From Halochromatium glycolicum (GTDB lineage: Bacteria > Pseudomonadota > Gammaproteobacteria > Chromatiales > Chromatiaceae): 64,000 bases of DNA. A program made the translations under genes and the position numbers. This document shows positions 17,336 to 27,002 of this stretch, piece by piece; the first letter of the stretch is position 1, and each line of letters begins with the position of its first letter. Location: contig NZ_NRSJ01000026.1 of assembly GCF_016584085.1 (NCBI RefSeq), forward strand, positions 1 to 64,000. Reading direction: 5' to 3'. The notes under the pieces were generated by a model that was not told where the DNA came from, did not search any database, and saw only the letters and a list, made by a program, of their open reading frames with translations.

Positions 17336-17581
17336 CGCTGCCGAATCCATGTCTCGCCCGAGACCATCGCCGTGCCATGACCAAGCAGCAGAGGCGATGC
17401 CCTGATTGGCGCGTTGGCAAATCCGGCTGAATGCCTGTTACCGTGGCTTTCCTGGAATCTGTTGCCTGGGGCGGCAACTTGCGATGAGCGTTAGGCTCGA
17501 GTCGGCCTCAGCAGCTTGGCAAGGGGATGATCAAGGCCCGTCCTACAGACCGACAGACCGATAGAGCTCAGCCGAAGGCCC

Positions 17582-18358
17582 ATGCAAATCGATTTCACCA
17601 GTCTACTGCAGGAGCAGCTCAGCGCTCCGTTCCGCCTGGCCTTGGAGGTACGCGCGCCTTGGGAGCACGGGGCCGGGATTGCCACTCGACCGCTGCTATC
17701 GCTCGCGCCCCGGGGCGATGGGCACCCGGTCCTGGTTCTGCCGCTGCTACTGGGAAGCGATCTGACTATGCAGCCGTTGCGTCAGGTCCTCCGCAAGCAG
17801 GGGTATGCTGCGACTGGCTGGGGGTTGGGGGTCAATCTCGGGCCGCGCTCGGGGACCTTCGATGCGTGCCTGCAGCGGCTACGTGACCTGAACCTCGAGC
17901 ACGGACGCAAGGTCAGTCTCGTCGGATGGAGCCTCGGCGGTCTCTATGCACGTGCCATGGCATTGAAGGCGCCGGAGCTGGTACGGCAGGTGATCAGCCT
18001 CGGAACACCGCTGCGCGGTCCGGTCGCGCCGGCAGAGCTATGGCGCATCGTTCAGCGCACGAGCGGACAACCGATGGGTTTGCCGGAGGAGATCGGCCCT
18101 CTTGATCAGAGCTTGCCAGTGCCTGCTAGCGCCCTCTTCAGCCGGAGCGATGGGATCGTGCCGTGGCGGCACAGCCTCGAGCCAACAGGCCCACAGGCCG
18201 AGAACATCGAGATCATCTCCAGCCATTTCGGCCTTGGCGCACACCCGCTAGCACTCTATGCCATTGCGGACCGACTCGCGCAGCCGGAGGATCGTTGGCG
18301 CCCGTTCGATCGCACTGGCTTTTCAGAATGGCTTTACCCCAGGCAAGGCAGGTTCTAG
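17582..18358 (+). CDS. Alpha/beta-hydrolase, esterase/lipase-like
   Basis: 258 residues. The nucleophile elbow is GWSLGG (VSLVGWSLGGLYARAMAL), preceded by VLVLPLLLGSD and followed by QVISLGTPLRGP, the pattern of triacylglycerol lipase-like esterases. The likely acid is in RSDGIVPW and the likely His in SHFGLGAHP. There is no signal peptide. It is co-oriented with the hotdog gene, so they may share a pathway of acyl-thioester or ester turnover; no direct evidence for a substrate exists. Confidence 0.78.
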   Translation: MQIDFTSLLQEQLSAPFRLALEVRAPWEHGAGIATRPLLSLAPRGDGHPVLVLPLLLGSDLTMQPLRQVLRKQGYAATGWGLGVNLGPRSGTFDACLQRLRDLNLEHGRKVSLVGWSLGGLYARAMALKAPELVRQVISLGTPLRGPVAPAELWRIVQRTSGQPMGLPEEIGPLDQSLPVPASALFSRSDGIVPWRHSLEPTGPQAENIEIISSHFGLGAHPLALYAIADRLAQPEDRWRPFDRTGFSEWLYPRQGRF

Positions 18359-18438
18359 CAGGCTCTAACAGTAGACCTCTGGCTCAACTCCATCCGCAGC
18401 TTGAGCCGGCTAGGCGGTCGTTCCGATAAGACATCATT

Positions 18439-18493
18439 ACCGTGAATCACGCGGAACTCATCGTCCGGGGCGGCACCGTGCCATGAACGCTAG
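18439..18493 (-). repeat. 55-bp dispersed repeat, copy 1
   Basis: The reverse complement of this segment matches 35597-35651 at most positions. The core GTGCCGCCCCGGACGATGA and the end CGCGTGATTCACGGT are conserved. The core is followed by an internal inverted repeat around GGCAC/GTGCC. A shorter related piece lies near 17470-17500. It sits in an intergenic region, like REP-type elements. Confidence 0.7.
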
Positions 18494-18648
18494 GGACACC
18501 ACTCCACGCGCAGACGACCCTTACCCGCGGCCATCAGCCGGTCTTAGAGGCTCTATCGAAACAGCCGCTTGACTCGCGCAACCTCCTGATCTATCTGGCT
18601 ATAGGGGGCATTCTGTCAGACTCCTAGCGATCGTCAAGCTCCAAGCGA

Positions 18649-19137
18649 TCAGCGCCCGAAACGCCCGAGCAGATCCGTCGCGCAGTTCATCAGCTTCAGC
18701 AGCGGACCGAGACGTCCCTCGAGCTCGACGCTGTCGAGGAAATTCTTCACATAGAGGCCGAGCTCGGTGCTGCCGCCGAGTCGCAGCCGACGATTGAAGA
18801 ACAGGGTATCAGGGTCCTCACGCCGGGTAGCAAGCAGCAGGAAATCGTAGACCGTCCCATCGATGCTGAGATCACTCGCGGCACCATGGGGTGCAGCCTT
18901 GATCTGCGTTCCGGCCAGTGTCAACCGGAACTCGAGCCGCGCATCGTCCACACCGATTCGCATCACATGGCCGTCGAGGAAGTCGAGCTCCCCCTCACGC
19001 AGCTCCGGCGCAAAGACCCGATTCAGGATCTGGATCAAGGCCGCAGTGCGCACACCACTCGGCACCAAGCCCACGGGTAGGGTCAGGACCTTCGGAATCG
19101 TTGGCGACTGGGCGAGGTGATCGCGGTGCGTGCTCAT
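18649..19137 (-). CDS. ubiT: Anaerobic ubiquinone accessory factor UbiT (SCP2 lipid carrier)
   Basis: 162 residues, one SCP2 sterol-carrier-like domain. Recognisable elements are NRVFAPELREGELDFLDG, a VDDARLEFRLTLAG strand pair and the RREDPDTLFFNRRLRLGGSTELGLYVKNFLD core, which closely fit UbiT. UbiT binds hydrophobic quinone precursors for the UbiU-UbiV hydroxylase under anoxia. ubiV is at the window's left edge, so the usual ubiTUV set is split across about 18 kb. It is co-oriented with idi, 58 bp downstream of it, suggesting one isoprenoid-linked transcript. Confidence 0.85.
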   Translation of the reverse strand: MSTHRDHLAQSPTIPKVLTLPVGLVPSGVRTAALIQILNRVFAPELREGELDFLDGHVMRIGVDDARLEFRLTLAGTQIKAAPHGAASDLSIDGTVYDFLLLATRREDPDTLFFNRRLRLGGSTELGLYVKNFLDSVELEGRLGPLLKLMNCATDLLGRFGR

Positions 19138-19195
19138 CGGCTCAGCCTCCGATGGACACCGCAGCCCAGGAGCGGAACAGACAGGACACTCACAA

Positions 19196-19792
19196 TCACG
19201 CCACCTGCCTCAACGGTGCTGCAGACAGCGATGCGATCTCCTCGCGGTAGTCGCTGCGCAACCGGCTCCATTCCATTACAAACCAAGGGGTCACGCGATG
19301 CGGCTCCTCGGCGACCATGCGGTCCGTTTCGGTGCAGGGAATCCAACGCCAATCCGCGATCTCGCTTGGATTGACGTTGATCGTGACCGGCGTCTGCACC
19401 TTACCGACATAGACCGAGCACAGTTCATGCTCGGCGCCCAGAGCGCCGAAGTCCGCCTGATACTGGAACTTATAGAGGTAGCGAAGCTCGGCGTCGATCG
19501 CCAGCTCTTCACGCAACCTCCGATGGGTGGCCTGTTCGAGGTCCTCGCCGCGGCGCGGATGGCTGCAGCAGCTATTGGACCAAAACAGCGGCCACAATGG
19601 CTTGTCCCCGCTGCGCTGCTGCAGCAGCACCTTGTCGTCATCGGAGAACAGGAAGATCGAGAATGCGCGATGCAGAAGCCCTTCTCCGAGGTGCGCGTTG
19701 ACCTTGGTCTCATGCCCGATGACGCGATCGTCGCTATCGACCAGGATCAACGGCTCGTCATCGAACGAAACGGTTTCGTGCTTCATCTGCAA
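19196..19792 (-). CDS. idi: Isopentenyl-diphosphate delta-isomerase, type I
   Basis: 198-residue Nudix-fold enzyme interconverting IPP and DMAPP for carotenoids, quinone side chains and bacteriochlorophyll phytyl. Seen: the metal-binding HLGEGLLHRAFSIFLF, catalytic Cys region SNSCCSHP, Nudix helix EQATHRRLREELAI and catalytic Glu in EHELCSVYVG. Bacteria using the MEP pathway do not need Idi, but phototrophs often keep it near pigment genes. It lies upstream of ubiT in the same direction. ATG 19792 or 19786 are both possible starts. No PpsR-type site was seen upstream. Confidence 0.93.
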   Translation of the reverse strand: MQMKHETVSFDDEPLILVDSDDRVIGHETKVNAHLGEGLLHRAFSIFLFSDDDKVLLQQRSGDKPLWPLFWSNSCCSHPRRGEDLEQATHRRLREELAIDAELRYLYKFQYQADFGALGAEHELCSVYVGKVQTPVTINVNPSEIADWRWIPCTETDRMVAEEPHRVTPWFVMEWSRLRSDYREEIASLSAAPLRQVA

Positions 19793-19966
19793 TCGCTCTC
19801 TAAGACGCTCGTACCGGCGGTTGGGCCAACCTGAACGGTCGGCGGTTCCCGCATTCTGGCACCGGGCACAACCTTCTTAGAGCATGCTGGCACAACGTCC
19901 GAGCAGTGACAAGCCAGGTTGACGGGCATGGCGTCAGGTATTATTGACGCCGCGCAGCCCCTAAGG

Positions 19967-20587
19967 CTAATCGGCAGGGAACAGATCAGAGCCTGCTGCC
20001 AAGCCCTTGGGCGGCGGAAATGCGGCCGCTGCGCTGTCGGGCAGCTCACCGCGCCCGGCCTGATAGAGAGCGCCGGATTCGAGCATCAACAGCGCCATCA
20101 CCGTCAGCACCAGCGGCACGACCCCGATCCTGGCCCAGATCGCGGTGCCCATATCCTGTGACGCCATCTTTTCGCGTTCCATCTCCTGCAGCGCGGGCGG
20201 CAGCGCGGCGATACGTTGCTCGAGCGCTTGGTGGTCGGCGCCACCGAAGAAGCCGATACTGACGACCGCTGCGCTCAGGACATAGCTGAGCAACAGGATG
20301 CGATAGCGACCCGCCGCTAGCCGCCAGTGCGCGGCGATGAACCAAGCTGCCGCGCCGCGCATGCTCGCTGCCCGCACCCAAGTGAAGGTGACGACCGCGA
20401 TCGAGAGCAATAGCGGCACCGCGACCGCGACCCATCGATATCTGGCCATGGCCGAGTCCGGCTCCGCCATCGACCCGGCCAGCAGCGCGACCCCAGCCAG
20501 CAGATTGAACAGAAGCAGATTGACCATCGCCAGTTCATGCGGAGACTTGGCGCGGCGACGTTCCTGTTCGGAAACGGCGTAGAACAT
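19967..20587 (-). CDS. Uncharacterised inner-membrane protein
   Basis: 206 residues with a charged cytoplasmic N-terminus and four hydrophobic segments: near residues 22-38 ([18 protein letters not shown]), 50-70, 98-116 and 150-170. A soluble loop with [23 protein letters not shown] helical sequence separates helices 3 and 4. The tail is Ala/Pro-rich. No family was recognised and the neighbours give no hint. It is divergent from the HerA-like gene. Confidence 0.65.
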   Translation of the reverse strand: MFYAVSEQERRRAKSPHELAMVNLLLFNLLAGVALLAGSMAEPDSAMARYRWVAVAVPLLLSIAVVTFTWVRAASMRGAAAWFIAAHWRLAAGRYRILLLSYVLSAAVVSIGFFGGADHQALEQRIAALPPALQEMEREKMASQDMGTAIWARIGVVPLVLTVMALLMLESGALYQAGRGELPDSAAAAFPPPKGLAAGSDLFPAD

Positions 20588-20968
20588 AGAAGCACCCTTG
20601 GAAGCCCTAACAGAACGGCCAATACGGCGAGTTACCCTGAAACAACGGCTTCGAGCGTCTTATCCTCCAGAGTGGCGCACCGTCATGATCGTCGGATCGG
20701 AGGCATGCACGAGTCAAGCGGCTGTCTTGATAAGGTTTCCCAATCAAACGTATGCCCGACAATAGCGCAGGCCGAGGTATCGGATTCGGCTCGCCGAACC
20801 GGGTCTGAGCGAGGATCAGGTCAGGATATAGCCATTGCGCCTGATCACCGGACAGAACGCGCAGGAACGGTCAGTGCCGATGGCGCTCACCCTGTCCGAA
20901 CGTCAGGGCAGAGGGCTATATACTTCTCGCCGATATCATACAGAGACCCAGTGAGGCGTGAGGACCCG
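20588..20968. other. Divergent intergenic region without a recognised gene
   Basis: 381 bp between a leftward membrane-protein gene and the rightward HerA-like ATPase. The reading frame of the ATPase stays open through it, but its sequence there lacks the family's start. I see no repeat, terminator or small gene. Confidence 0.45.
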
Positions 20969-22447
20969 ATGGCAGAAGGTATCCTGATCGGTCGAGGCAC
21001 GGGCAAGGCAGTCGAGCTCCTGCCGCGGATGGCGAACCGACACGGGCTCGTCGCCGGTGCGACCGGAACTGGCAAGACCGTGACACTGCAACGGCTGGCC
21101 GAGCAGTTCAGCCGGCGCGGCGTTCCAGTGTTCCTCGCCGACGTCAAGGGCGATCTCGCCGGCATCAGCCAGGCGGGCGGCAACAACGCCAAGGTCGCCG
21201 AGCGCGTCGCCGAGCTGCAGCTCGATGAGGCGGCTTTCGCCTACCAGGCCTGCCCGGTCACGCTCTGGGACCTCTACGGCGAGCAGGGACATCCGGTCCG
21301 CACCACGATCAGCGAGATGGGGCCGCTCCTGCTCGCACGGCTGCTGAACCTGAACGATGTCCAAGAAGGCGTGCTCAACATCTGCTTTCGGGTCGCCGAC
21401 GACAACGGCCTCTTGTTGCTGGACCTGAAGGACCTACGGGCGATGCTGAACCACGTCGCCGAGAATGCCCGCGCGCTGCGCACGACCTTCGGCAACGTCT
21501 CGGCCGCCTCGGTCGGCGCCATCCAACGGCGCCTGCTCAAGCTCGAGGATCAAGGCGGCGACCGGCTGTTCGGCGAGCCCGCGCTCGATCTCGCCGACCT
21601 GCTCCAGACCGATCTCTACGGGCACGGGCTAATCAACGTGCTGGCGGCCGACAAGCTGATCCGCAACCGCACCCTCTATGCGACCTTCCTGCTCTGGCTG
21701 CTCTCGGAGCTGTTCGAGCAGCTCCCCGAGGTCGGCGACCCGGAGAAGCCGAGGCTGGTGTTCTTCTTCGACGAGGCGCATCTGCTCTTCGACGACGCGC
21801 CGAAGGTGCTCGTCGACAAGGTCGAGCAGGTGGTCCGGCTGATCCGCTCCAAGGGCGTCGGCGTCTACTTCGTCACCCAAAGCCCGATGGATGTCCCGGA
21901 CGACGTGCTCGGGCAGCTCGGCAACCGGGTCCAGCACGCGCTTCGCGCCTATACGCCGAAGGATCAGAAGGCCGTCCGTGCCGCAGCACAGACCTTTCGC
22001 ACCAACCCAAGTCTCGATACCGAGGCCGCCATCACGGCGCTCGGGGTCGGCGAGGCCCTCGCCTCGACGCTCGACGAGGACGGCATCCCGGGCATCGTCG
22101 AGCAGATCAAGGTCGCGCCGCCCGGGAGCCGGCTCGGCCCCATCAGCGCCGATCAGCGCCGCGCCCTGATTGAAGGCTCGCCGGTCGCAGGCGTCTACGA
22201 GCGTAGCCTGGATCGCGAATCCGCCTATGAGACCCTCCAGCGCATGGCCGAGCAGGCGACCCAAGCGGCCGAAGCGACGCCGGTGACCCCGGCCCAACAG
22301 CGCGACCGGACCGCGAGCCGGAGCCGTCGCCAAACCCCGGTCGAGGCCTTCGCCACCAGCGCGATCCGCTCGCTCGGGACCCAGATCGGGCGCCAGATCG
22401 TGCGCGGTGTCCTCGGCTCATTGTTCGGAGGCGGTCGACGCCGCTAA
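20969..22447 (+). CDS. HerA-like ATPase (DUF853/YjgR family)
   Basis: 492 residues from ATG 20969. The open frame extends upstream to 20537, but [13 protein letters not shown] is the family N-terminus and follows the purine-rich GAGGCGTGAGGA. Walker A is GATGTGKT near residue 30, Walker B is [13 protein letters not shown], and an arginine-finger region follows in [30 protein letters not shown]. The tail is Arg-rich after a Gln/Ala linker. Proteins of this type (YjgR in E. coli) are HerA/FtsK-related P-loop ATPases of unclear function. Isolated here, with no NurA-like nuclease or defence partner. Confidence 0.88.
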   Translation: MAEGILIGRGTGKAVELLPRMANRHGLVAGATGTGKTVTLQRLAEQFSRRGVPVFLADVKGDLAGISQAGGNNAKVAERVAELQLDEAAFAYQACPVTLWDLYGEQGHPVRTTISEMGPLLLARLLNLNDVQEGVLNICFRVADDNGLLLLDLKDLRAMLNHVAENARALRTTFGNVSAASVGAIQRRLLKLEDQGGDRLFGEPALDLADLLQTDLYGHGLINVLAADKLIRNRTLYATFLLWLLSELFEQLPEVGDPEKPRLVFFFDEAHLLFDDAPKVLVDKVEQVVRLIRSKGVGVYFVTQSPMDVPDDVLGQLGNRVQHALRAYTPKDQKAVRAAAQTFRTNPSLDTEAAITALGVGEALASTLDEDGIPGIVEQIKVAPPGSRLGPISADQRRALIEGSPVAGVYERSLDRESAYETLQRMAEQATQAAEATPVTPAQQRDRTASRSRRQTPVEAFATSAIRSLGTQIGRQIVRGVLGSLFGGGRRR

Positions 22448-22613
22448 GAAGCTCGAACAGAATGCACCTGTCACTCTTGAAATCAGGGGCTTATCCGGCA
22501 GACTCGGCGATTCTTGCCAACCCTCAACGCTGTCCTGATCATCATTGCCAAGAAACAGCGGCACCGAACCGGGGACGTCACTCCGTCCATACCGAAGCTC
22601 AAGATGATTACCG

Positions 22614-24209
22614 ATGCCTCGTTCTAACCCCTCGCCCCAACCCGCCAGTCGCCCGCTGCGGCGTGAGATTGGACTGCTCAGCCTGACCTTTATCGGTGTC
22701 AGCGGCGTACTCGGCTCGGGATGGCTGTTCGCACCGCTTCTTGCGAGCCAGCTCGCCGGCCCAGCCGCACTATTGGGATGGCTACTTGGCGGATTAGCGA
22801 TCGGGCTGCTCGCGATGACCTTTGCCGAGATCGCCGCGATGCTCCCGGTTGCCGGTGGTATCGCCCGACTGCCGCAGTTCAGCCACGGCAACGTGGTCAG
22901 CATGGCAATGGGTTGGAGCGCCTGGATCGGCTACAACACCACTGCCCCGATCGAGGTCGAGGCAATGTTGCGGTACCTGGCACCGCACCTGCCCTGGCTC
23001 TACCAGAGCTCGACGCCGGGAAATTTGACAGCACTCGGGATGCTCACCGCCAGCCTCATGCTGCTGCTGTTCACCGTGCTCAATATCTTCGGTGTGCGGG
23101 TCTTCGCCCGACTGAACGCATCGATCACCTGGTTGAAACTGCTGGTGCCGATCCTCGTTGCCGCCGTGCTGATGCTTGAGCATTTCGACGGCGCCAACCT
23201 GCAAGCGGGCGGGGGTTTCTTCACGATGGGCACCGAGGGCATTCTCGCATCGATCGCGAGCGGCGGCATCATCTTCGCCTATCTCGGCTTCCGCCATACC
23301 ATCGATCTAGCCGGTGAGGCAAAGAACCCGCAGTTCACGGTGCCAGCCGCAATCCTGCTGACGATCCTGATCTGCTTCGTGATCTATGCGTCCATTCAAC
23401 TCGCCTTTCTCGGCGCGCTGACCGAGGCCGAGCTCGCGGACGGCTGGAAACAGCTCCACTTCAGCGGCGACTTCGGGCCGCTCAGCGGCTTGGCAGCGGC
23501 TGCCGGTATCCTGTGGCTGGTGAGTCTGCTCAACCTTGGCGCCGTGATCGCTCCCTTCGGCGGCGCCCTGGTCGCGGTCGGCTCGATGGGGCGTCTGGCG
23601 CTGGCATTGGCGCAGAACGGGTTCTTTCCGCGCGCGCTCGAGCGGCTCAACCGCTTTGGCGTCCCCGCATCGGCAATGCTGCTGAACTTCGTCGTCGCCT
23701 CGCTGATCTTTGTCCTGCTGCCGTTCAGCGAGATCCTCAGCCTCAATAGCGCAGCCATCATCCTGTCGTTCGCAGTCGGCCCGATCGCTCTGATCGCGCT
23801 GCGTCGGCTGGACCCCGCGCGTCAACGCGGCTTCAGGCTACCAGCGGCAGGCATCCTCGCGCCCCTCGCCTTTATTGTCTCGACCCTCATCATCTACTGG
23901 AGCGGCTGGGACACCTATTGGCGCCTTGCGCTCTGCCTCGCGATCGGACTGCTGCTATTGATCATCAAGGTCAAGAAAACGCGCAGCGAGCAGCTTGACC
24001 TGGCCGAGGCCGCCTGGCTCATTCCCTTCCTGGGTGGGCTTGGAATCATCTCTTATCTCGGTGACTTCGGGCAGGGCCTGCGGCTGCTCCCGTTCGGCTG
24101 GGACATCCTGCTGATCTCGCTCTTCGGCCTGGCTGTCTTCTGGTATGCGGTACGCTGCCGTCTCAGCGCGGAGAAGTATGCTCGATATCTCCGTAAGGAA
24201 CAGCATTGA
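22614..24209 (+). CDS. APC superfamily amino-acid/polyamine permease
   Basis: 531 residues with about twelve hydrophobic helices. The first helix region GLLSLTFIGVSGVLGSGWLFAP carries the broken Gly-rich motif (G-x-G-S-G-W) where APC transporters bind the substrate's amino and carboxyl groups. FAEIAAMLPVAGGIARLPQ matches the helix 2-3 region. It is a cytoplasmic-membrane symporter for an amino acid or related compound; substrate not predictable. The lipase maturation factor gene follows in the same direction after 69 bp. Confidence 0.85.
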   Translation: MPRSNPSPQPASRPLRREIGLLSLTFIGVSGVLGSGWLFAPLLASQLAGPAALLGWLLGGLAIGLLAMTFAEIAAMLPVAGGIARLPQFSHGNVVSMAMGWSAWIGYNTTAPIEVEAMLRYLAPHLPWLYQSSTPGNLTALGMLTASLMLLLFTVLNIFGVRVFARLNASITWLKLLVPILVAAVLMLEHFDGANLQAGGGFFTMGTEGILASIASGGIIFAYLGFRHTIDLAGEAKNPQFTVPAAILLTILICFVIYASIQLAFLGALTEAELADGWKQLHFSGDFGPLSGLAAAAGILWLVSLLNLGAVIAPFGGALVAVGSMGRLALALAQNGFFPRALERLNRFGVPASAMLLNFVVASLIFVLLPFSEILSLNSAAIILSFAVGPIALIALRRLDPARQRGFRLPAAGILAPLAFIVSTLIIYWSGWDTYWRLALCLAIGLLLLIIKVKKTRSEQLDLAEAAWLIPFLGGLGIISYLGDFGQGLRLLPFGWDILLISLFGLAVFWYAVRCRLSAEKYARYLRKEQH

Positions 24210-24278
24210 GCCATCGCCAGAGACCGCTGCGACCTGAACCGCAACCCGCGTTGCCGGCCAGCTGCGCGGCCCAGTAGC

Positions 24279-25733
24279 GTGTATACCCTGTCGAGGCCCC
24301 TGTCGCTGATGCCGGCGGCCGATGGCTATCAGCTCGTGGGCTGGCTCTTTCTGCGCGGACTCGCGCTGATCTATCTGGCTGCATTCGCGTCGCTGGCACT
24401 GCAGATCACCGCATTGGCGGGCGAGCAAGGGATCTATCCGATCGCCGAGCAGCTTGCCGTTGCCAGCGAGCGCTATGGCAACGCCTGGCTTTGGCACTAT
24501 CCCTCGCTGTTCTGGATCGCCGCCGGCGACACGGCCCTGCTCGCGGTCGCCTGGGGCGGCTGCGCGCTGGCGCTGCTACTGCTGATCGGCGTGCGCGAGC
24601 GGCTGATGCTGGTCCTGCTCTACCTGGGATACCTCAGTCTGTACCACGCCGGTCAGGCCTTCACCAGCTTCCAGTGGGACTACCTGCTATTGGAGACCGG
24701 CTTCCTCGCGATCTTCCTACCCGGCGGCTCGCGCCTGGTCATCTGGCTGCTGCGCTGGGTCCTGTTCAAGCTCCGGTTCCTGTCCGGCCTGGCCAAGGTG
24801 CTGAGCGGCGACCCGCGGTGGCGGGACCTCACCGCGGTGGAGCACTACTTCGAGACGCAGCCGCTTCCGCACATCGGAGCCTGGCTGGCGCATCAGCTGC
24901 CGGACTGGCTGCTGCGCATCGGCACCGCTGGGACCCTGTTCGTCGAGCTCATCGTGCCCTTCTTCCTGTTCCTGCCCCGCCGCTGGCGGTTCATCGCCGC
25001 CTGGCTCACGATCGGCTGGCAGCTCCTGATCATCGCCACCAGCAACCACAACTGGCTCAATCTGCTAACGATCCTGCTGTGCCTGCTGCTCTTCGACGAC
25101 CGCGCGGTCCAGCGCTTGATGCCAACGCGGCTAATCCCGCGTCTGCGCGCGGCATCGTCGCTGCGCGCCTCGGCCAGCACGCCTGTTGCCGTTGCGACAC
25201 TGATCGTCGCGCTGGTCACCGTGCCGGCCGGTCTGGTCTCCGCAGCGGAGATGATCAGCGGCCGTCCGATCCCGATGCTCCGCCATTGGAACGACAAGCT
25301 CGAGTCGTTCCGGGTCGCGAACCGCTACCATGTGTTCCCAACCATGGACAGCGAGCGGATCGCGATTCAGATCGAGGTCTGGCGTGAGGGAAGCGACTGG
25401 GTGCCGCTGGACTTTCGCTACGCTCCGGATCGGCCCGACCAGGCGCCCGCATTCATCGTTCCCCATCAACCGAGGTTCGACTGGCTGCTCTGGTTCGTTC
25501 CACGCGGGCCAGTATTCCTGGATTGGTTCGAGCGGTTCCTGAATCGACTGCTCACCGGATCGCCGTCGGTGACCGCATTGTTGGAGCACCCGCCGTTCAA
25601 CGATGGACCACCGCAGCGGGCGCGGGTGCGCGTTTGGCGCTACCGCTTCACGACCGGCGAGGAACGGTCCGAAAGCAGCGCGTGGCGGAGGCGGCAAGCG
25701 CTCGGGCCGTTCTACCCGTTTTACCGCTCATGA
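24279..25733 (+). CDS. Lipase maturation factor family membrane protein
   Basis: 484 residues, multi-pass membrane protein. Features: an FQWDYLLLETGFLAIF segment, LFKLRFLSGLAKVLSGD and the TSNHNWLNLLTILLC segment, which are hallmarks of lipase maturation factor (LMF1-like) proteins, plus a soluble C-terminal domain with DFRYAPDRPDQ and PRFDWLLWF. Bacterial members are uncharacterised; human LMF1 assists lipase folding in the ER. Start is GTG 24279. An extra upstream Met is not available in frame. No lipase gene is adjacent; the nearest lipase-like hydrolases are at 12280 and 17582. Confidence 0.85.
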   Translation: MYTLSRPLSLMPAADGYQLVGWLFLRGLALIYLAAFASLALQITALAGEQGIYPIAEQLAVASERYGNAWLWHYPSLFWIAAGDTALLAVAWGGCALALLLLIGVRERLMLVLLYLGYLSLYHAGQAFTSFQWDYLLLETGFLAIFLPGGSRLVIWLLRWVLFKLRFLSGLAKVLSGDPRWRDLTAVEHYFETQPLPHIGAWLAHQLPDWLLRIGTAGTLFVELIVPFFLFLPRRWRFIAAWLTIGWQLLIIATSNHNWLNLLTILLCLLLFDDRAVQRLMPTRLIPRLRAASSLRASASTPVAVATLIVALVTVPAGLVSAAEMISGRPIPMLRHWNDKLESFRVANRYHVFPTMDSERIAIQIEVWREGSDWVPLDFRYAPDRPDQAPAFIVPHQPRFDWLLWFVPRGPVFLDWFERFLNRLLTGSPSVTALLEHPPFNDGPPQRARVRVWRYRFTTGEERSESSAWRRRQALGPFYPFYRS

Positions 25734-25819
25734 ACCAGCCGCAGCCCGACTCACCCTAGCGCCAAACCTGACGCCAACCCTCGCCAAAACCGGCGCTCTG
25801 CCCCATATCATTCAGTAGG

Positions 25820-26359
25820 ATGCCAATGCAGAGACTTCCAACCAAAGACGACGGTCCTTCCCGCCTGGGCAAGGCGATGCTGTTCGCGGCCTGGATCGTC
25901 GGGGTCGTGCTGCTCGCGACCCTGTTCCAGAATTACCTCTCCCACAAGCGCAACCCGAACCAGGACCTTGCGCTCCAGGCCGGCCCGGGCGGCGCGCCGC
26001 AGGTCGTGTTGCAACAGAACCGCTCCGGCCACTATGTCGCGACCGGGTCCATCAACGGTGAGGAGGTGGTCTTCATGCTGGACACCGGCGCGACGACGGT
26101 GTCATTGCCACTCGAGCTCGCGCGTCAGCTCGGATTGCGGCTGCAACCGGGCGGCATGAGCAAGACCGCAAATGGGCTGGTGCGGACCTGGACCACCCGG
26201 CTCGACCGCGTCAGCCTGGGCGGGTTGTCCGCCCGCAACCTGCGCGCCACGGTACTGCCGAACTTCCCCGGCGATCAGGTGTTGCTCGGGATGGATTTTC
26301 TTAGACGCTTCGAGCTCATCCAGCGCGGCGGCGAGCTGACGATCCGCTTGCCTCGCTGA
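25820..26359 (+). CDS. Membrane-anchored retropepsin-like aspartic protease (clan AA)
   Basis: 179 residues. One transmembrane helix near residues 20-36 (MLFAAWIVGVVLLATLF) anchors a periplasmic domain with the catalytic motif FMLDTGATTVSLP, and the later hydrophobic-hydrophobic-Gly motif QVLLGMDFLRRFELI. One DTGA motif per chain implies an active homodimer, as in retroviral protease. Length and order fit the TIGR02281 clan AA group. Substrate unknown. It follows LMF-like gene by 86 bp. Confidence 0.88.
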   Translation: MPMQRLPTKDDGPSRLGKAMLFAAWIVGVVLLATLFQNYLSHKRNPNQDLALQAGPGGAPQVVLQQNRSGHYVATGSINGEEVVFMLDTGATTVSLPLELARQLGLRLQPGGMSKTANGLVRTWTTRLDRVSLGGLSARNLRATVLPNFPGDQVLLGMDFLRRFELIQRGGELTIRLPR

Positions 26360-26416
26360 TTCGCGAGCGCGTTGCCGCTCCAGGAGACCAATGCCTAAGA
26401 TCCACGCGCCGTTACA

Positions 26417-26490
26417 CCGCGTCCAGTTTGGGATGTGCAATTTTGACCGCGCCTGCTGCGGAAAAATGACGTTTCTGTCTCTGGACGCGG
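26417..26490. repeat. Inverted repeat with 10-bp arms
   Basis: CCGCGTCCAG at 26417-26426 is matched by CTGGACGCGG at 26481-26490, with 54 bp between. It lies in the 3' region of the protease gene, just upstream of the 164-bp element. It may be the remains of another small mobile element; only one copy was noticed. Confidence 0.4.
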
Positions 26491-26547
26491 TTTAGGACCC
26501 GTTTGGACGCACGCATCCGATCGGCCACAACAACCAGACGGAGGACC

Positions 26548-26711
26548 TAAGGCGATTTCTGTCAAAGCTCATACCGCCTTGCTGGTCTTTTCGCTCGCCT
26601 TCTTCGTCGCGCCGCCGGTCACATAGCCCGGCTATGCTCCCGGCGACGCTCCTCGAAGGCAAACGACAATCCTGCGCAATTCGGTACGAGCTTTTCCGGC
26701 AATCGCCTAAG
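26548..26711 (+). repeat. 164-bp MITE-like hairpin element, copy 2
   Basis: Differs from copy 3 (44238-44401) at only about three positions and matches the reverse complement of copy 1 (9811-9974). It has the same imperfect terminal inverted repeats and central palindrome. It is followed 7 bp later by the 182-bp REP-like element, so two repeat families sit side by side here. Confidence 0.9.
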
Positions 26712-26718
26712 CTCTCTA

Positions 26719-26900
26719 GTGCATCGCGTCAAAAATGCCGAGACCCTTTTCCTGCGATCTGGCTCTCAGCACTGTAGGAGCCCGCTTGCGGGCGACCAGG
26801 CCGCGCTCACGGCGGCGACAATCGCCCGCAAGCGGGCTCCTACCCCACGACCCTTGGCGGCAGCGACCATCGGTCTCGGGATTTCCGCTGTCTTGCACGA
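26719..26900 (+). repeat. 182-bp REP/BIME-like element, copy 1
   Basis: Contains GTAGGAGCCCGCTTGCGGGC and, after a short spacer, its reverse complement, forming a long cruciform. The flanks from GTGCATCGCGTC to CTTGCACGA match the reverse complement of 34023-34204 over the full 182 bp. GTAGGAGC-type palindromes are widespread REP sequences in Gammaproteobacteria and are normally spread by RAYT transposases; no RAYT gene is in the window. Confidence 0.88.
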
Positions 26901-27002
26901 TTAGGGGGCACGAACGGCTGTCGTTTCCGCGACGAGTGAGCGGCAGCTTGAACGCCGTTGACGGCCACAGCCAGACGCCTATCTGTATGGTGGAGGTACC
27001 CG

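Noticed and set aside
20969..22447. HerA-like ATPase considered as part of a defence system
   Set aside because: No NurA, SIR2 or other defence partner is adjacent and the protein fits the common YjgR/DUF853 housekeeping-type family.
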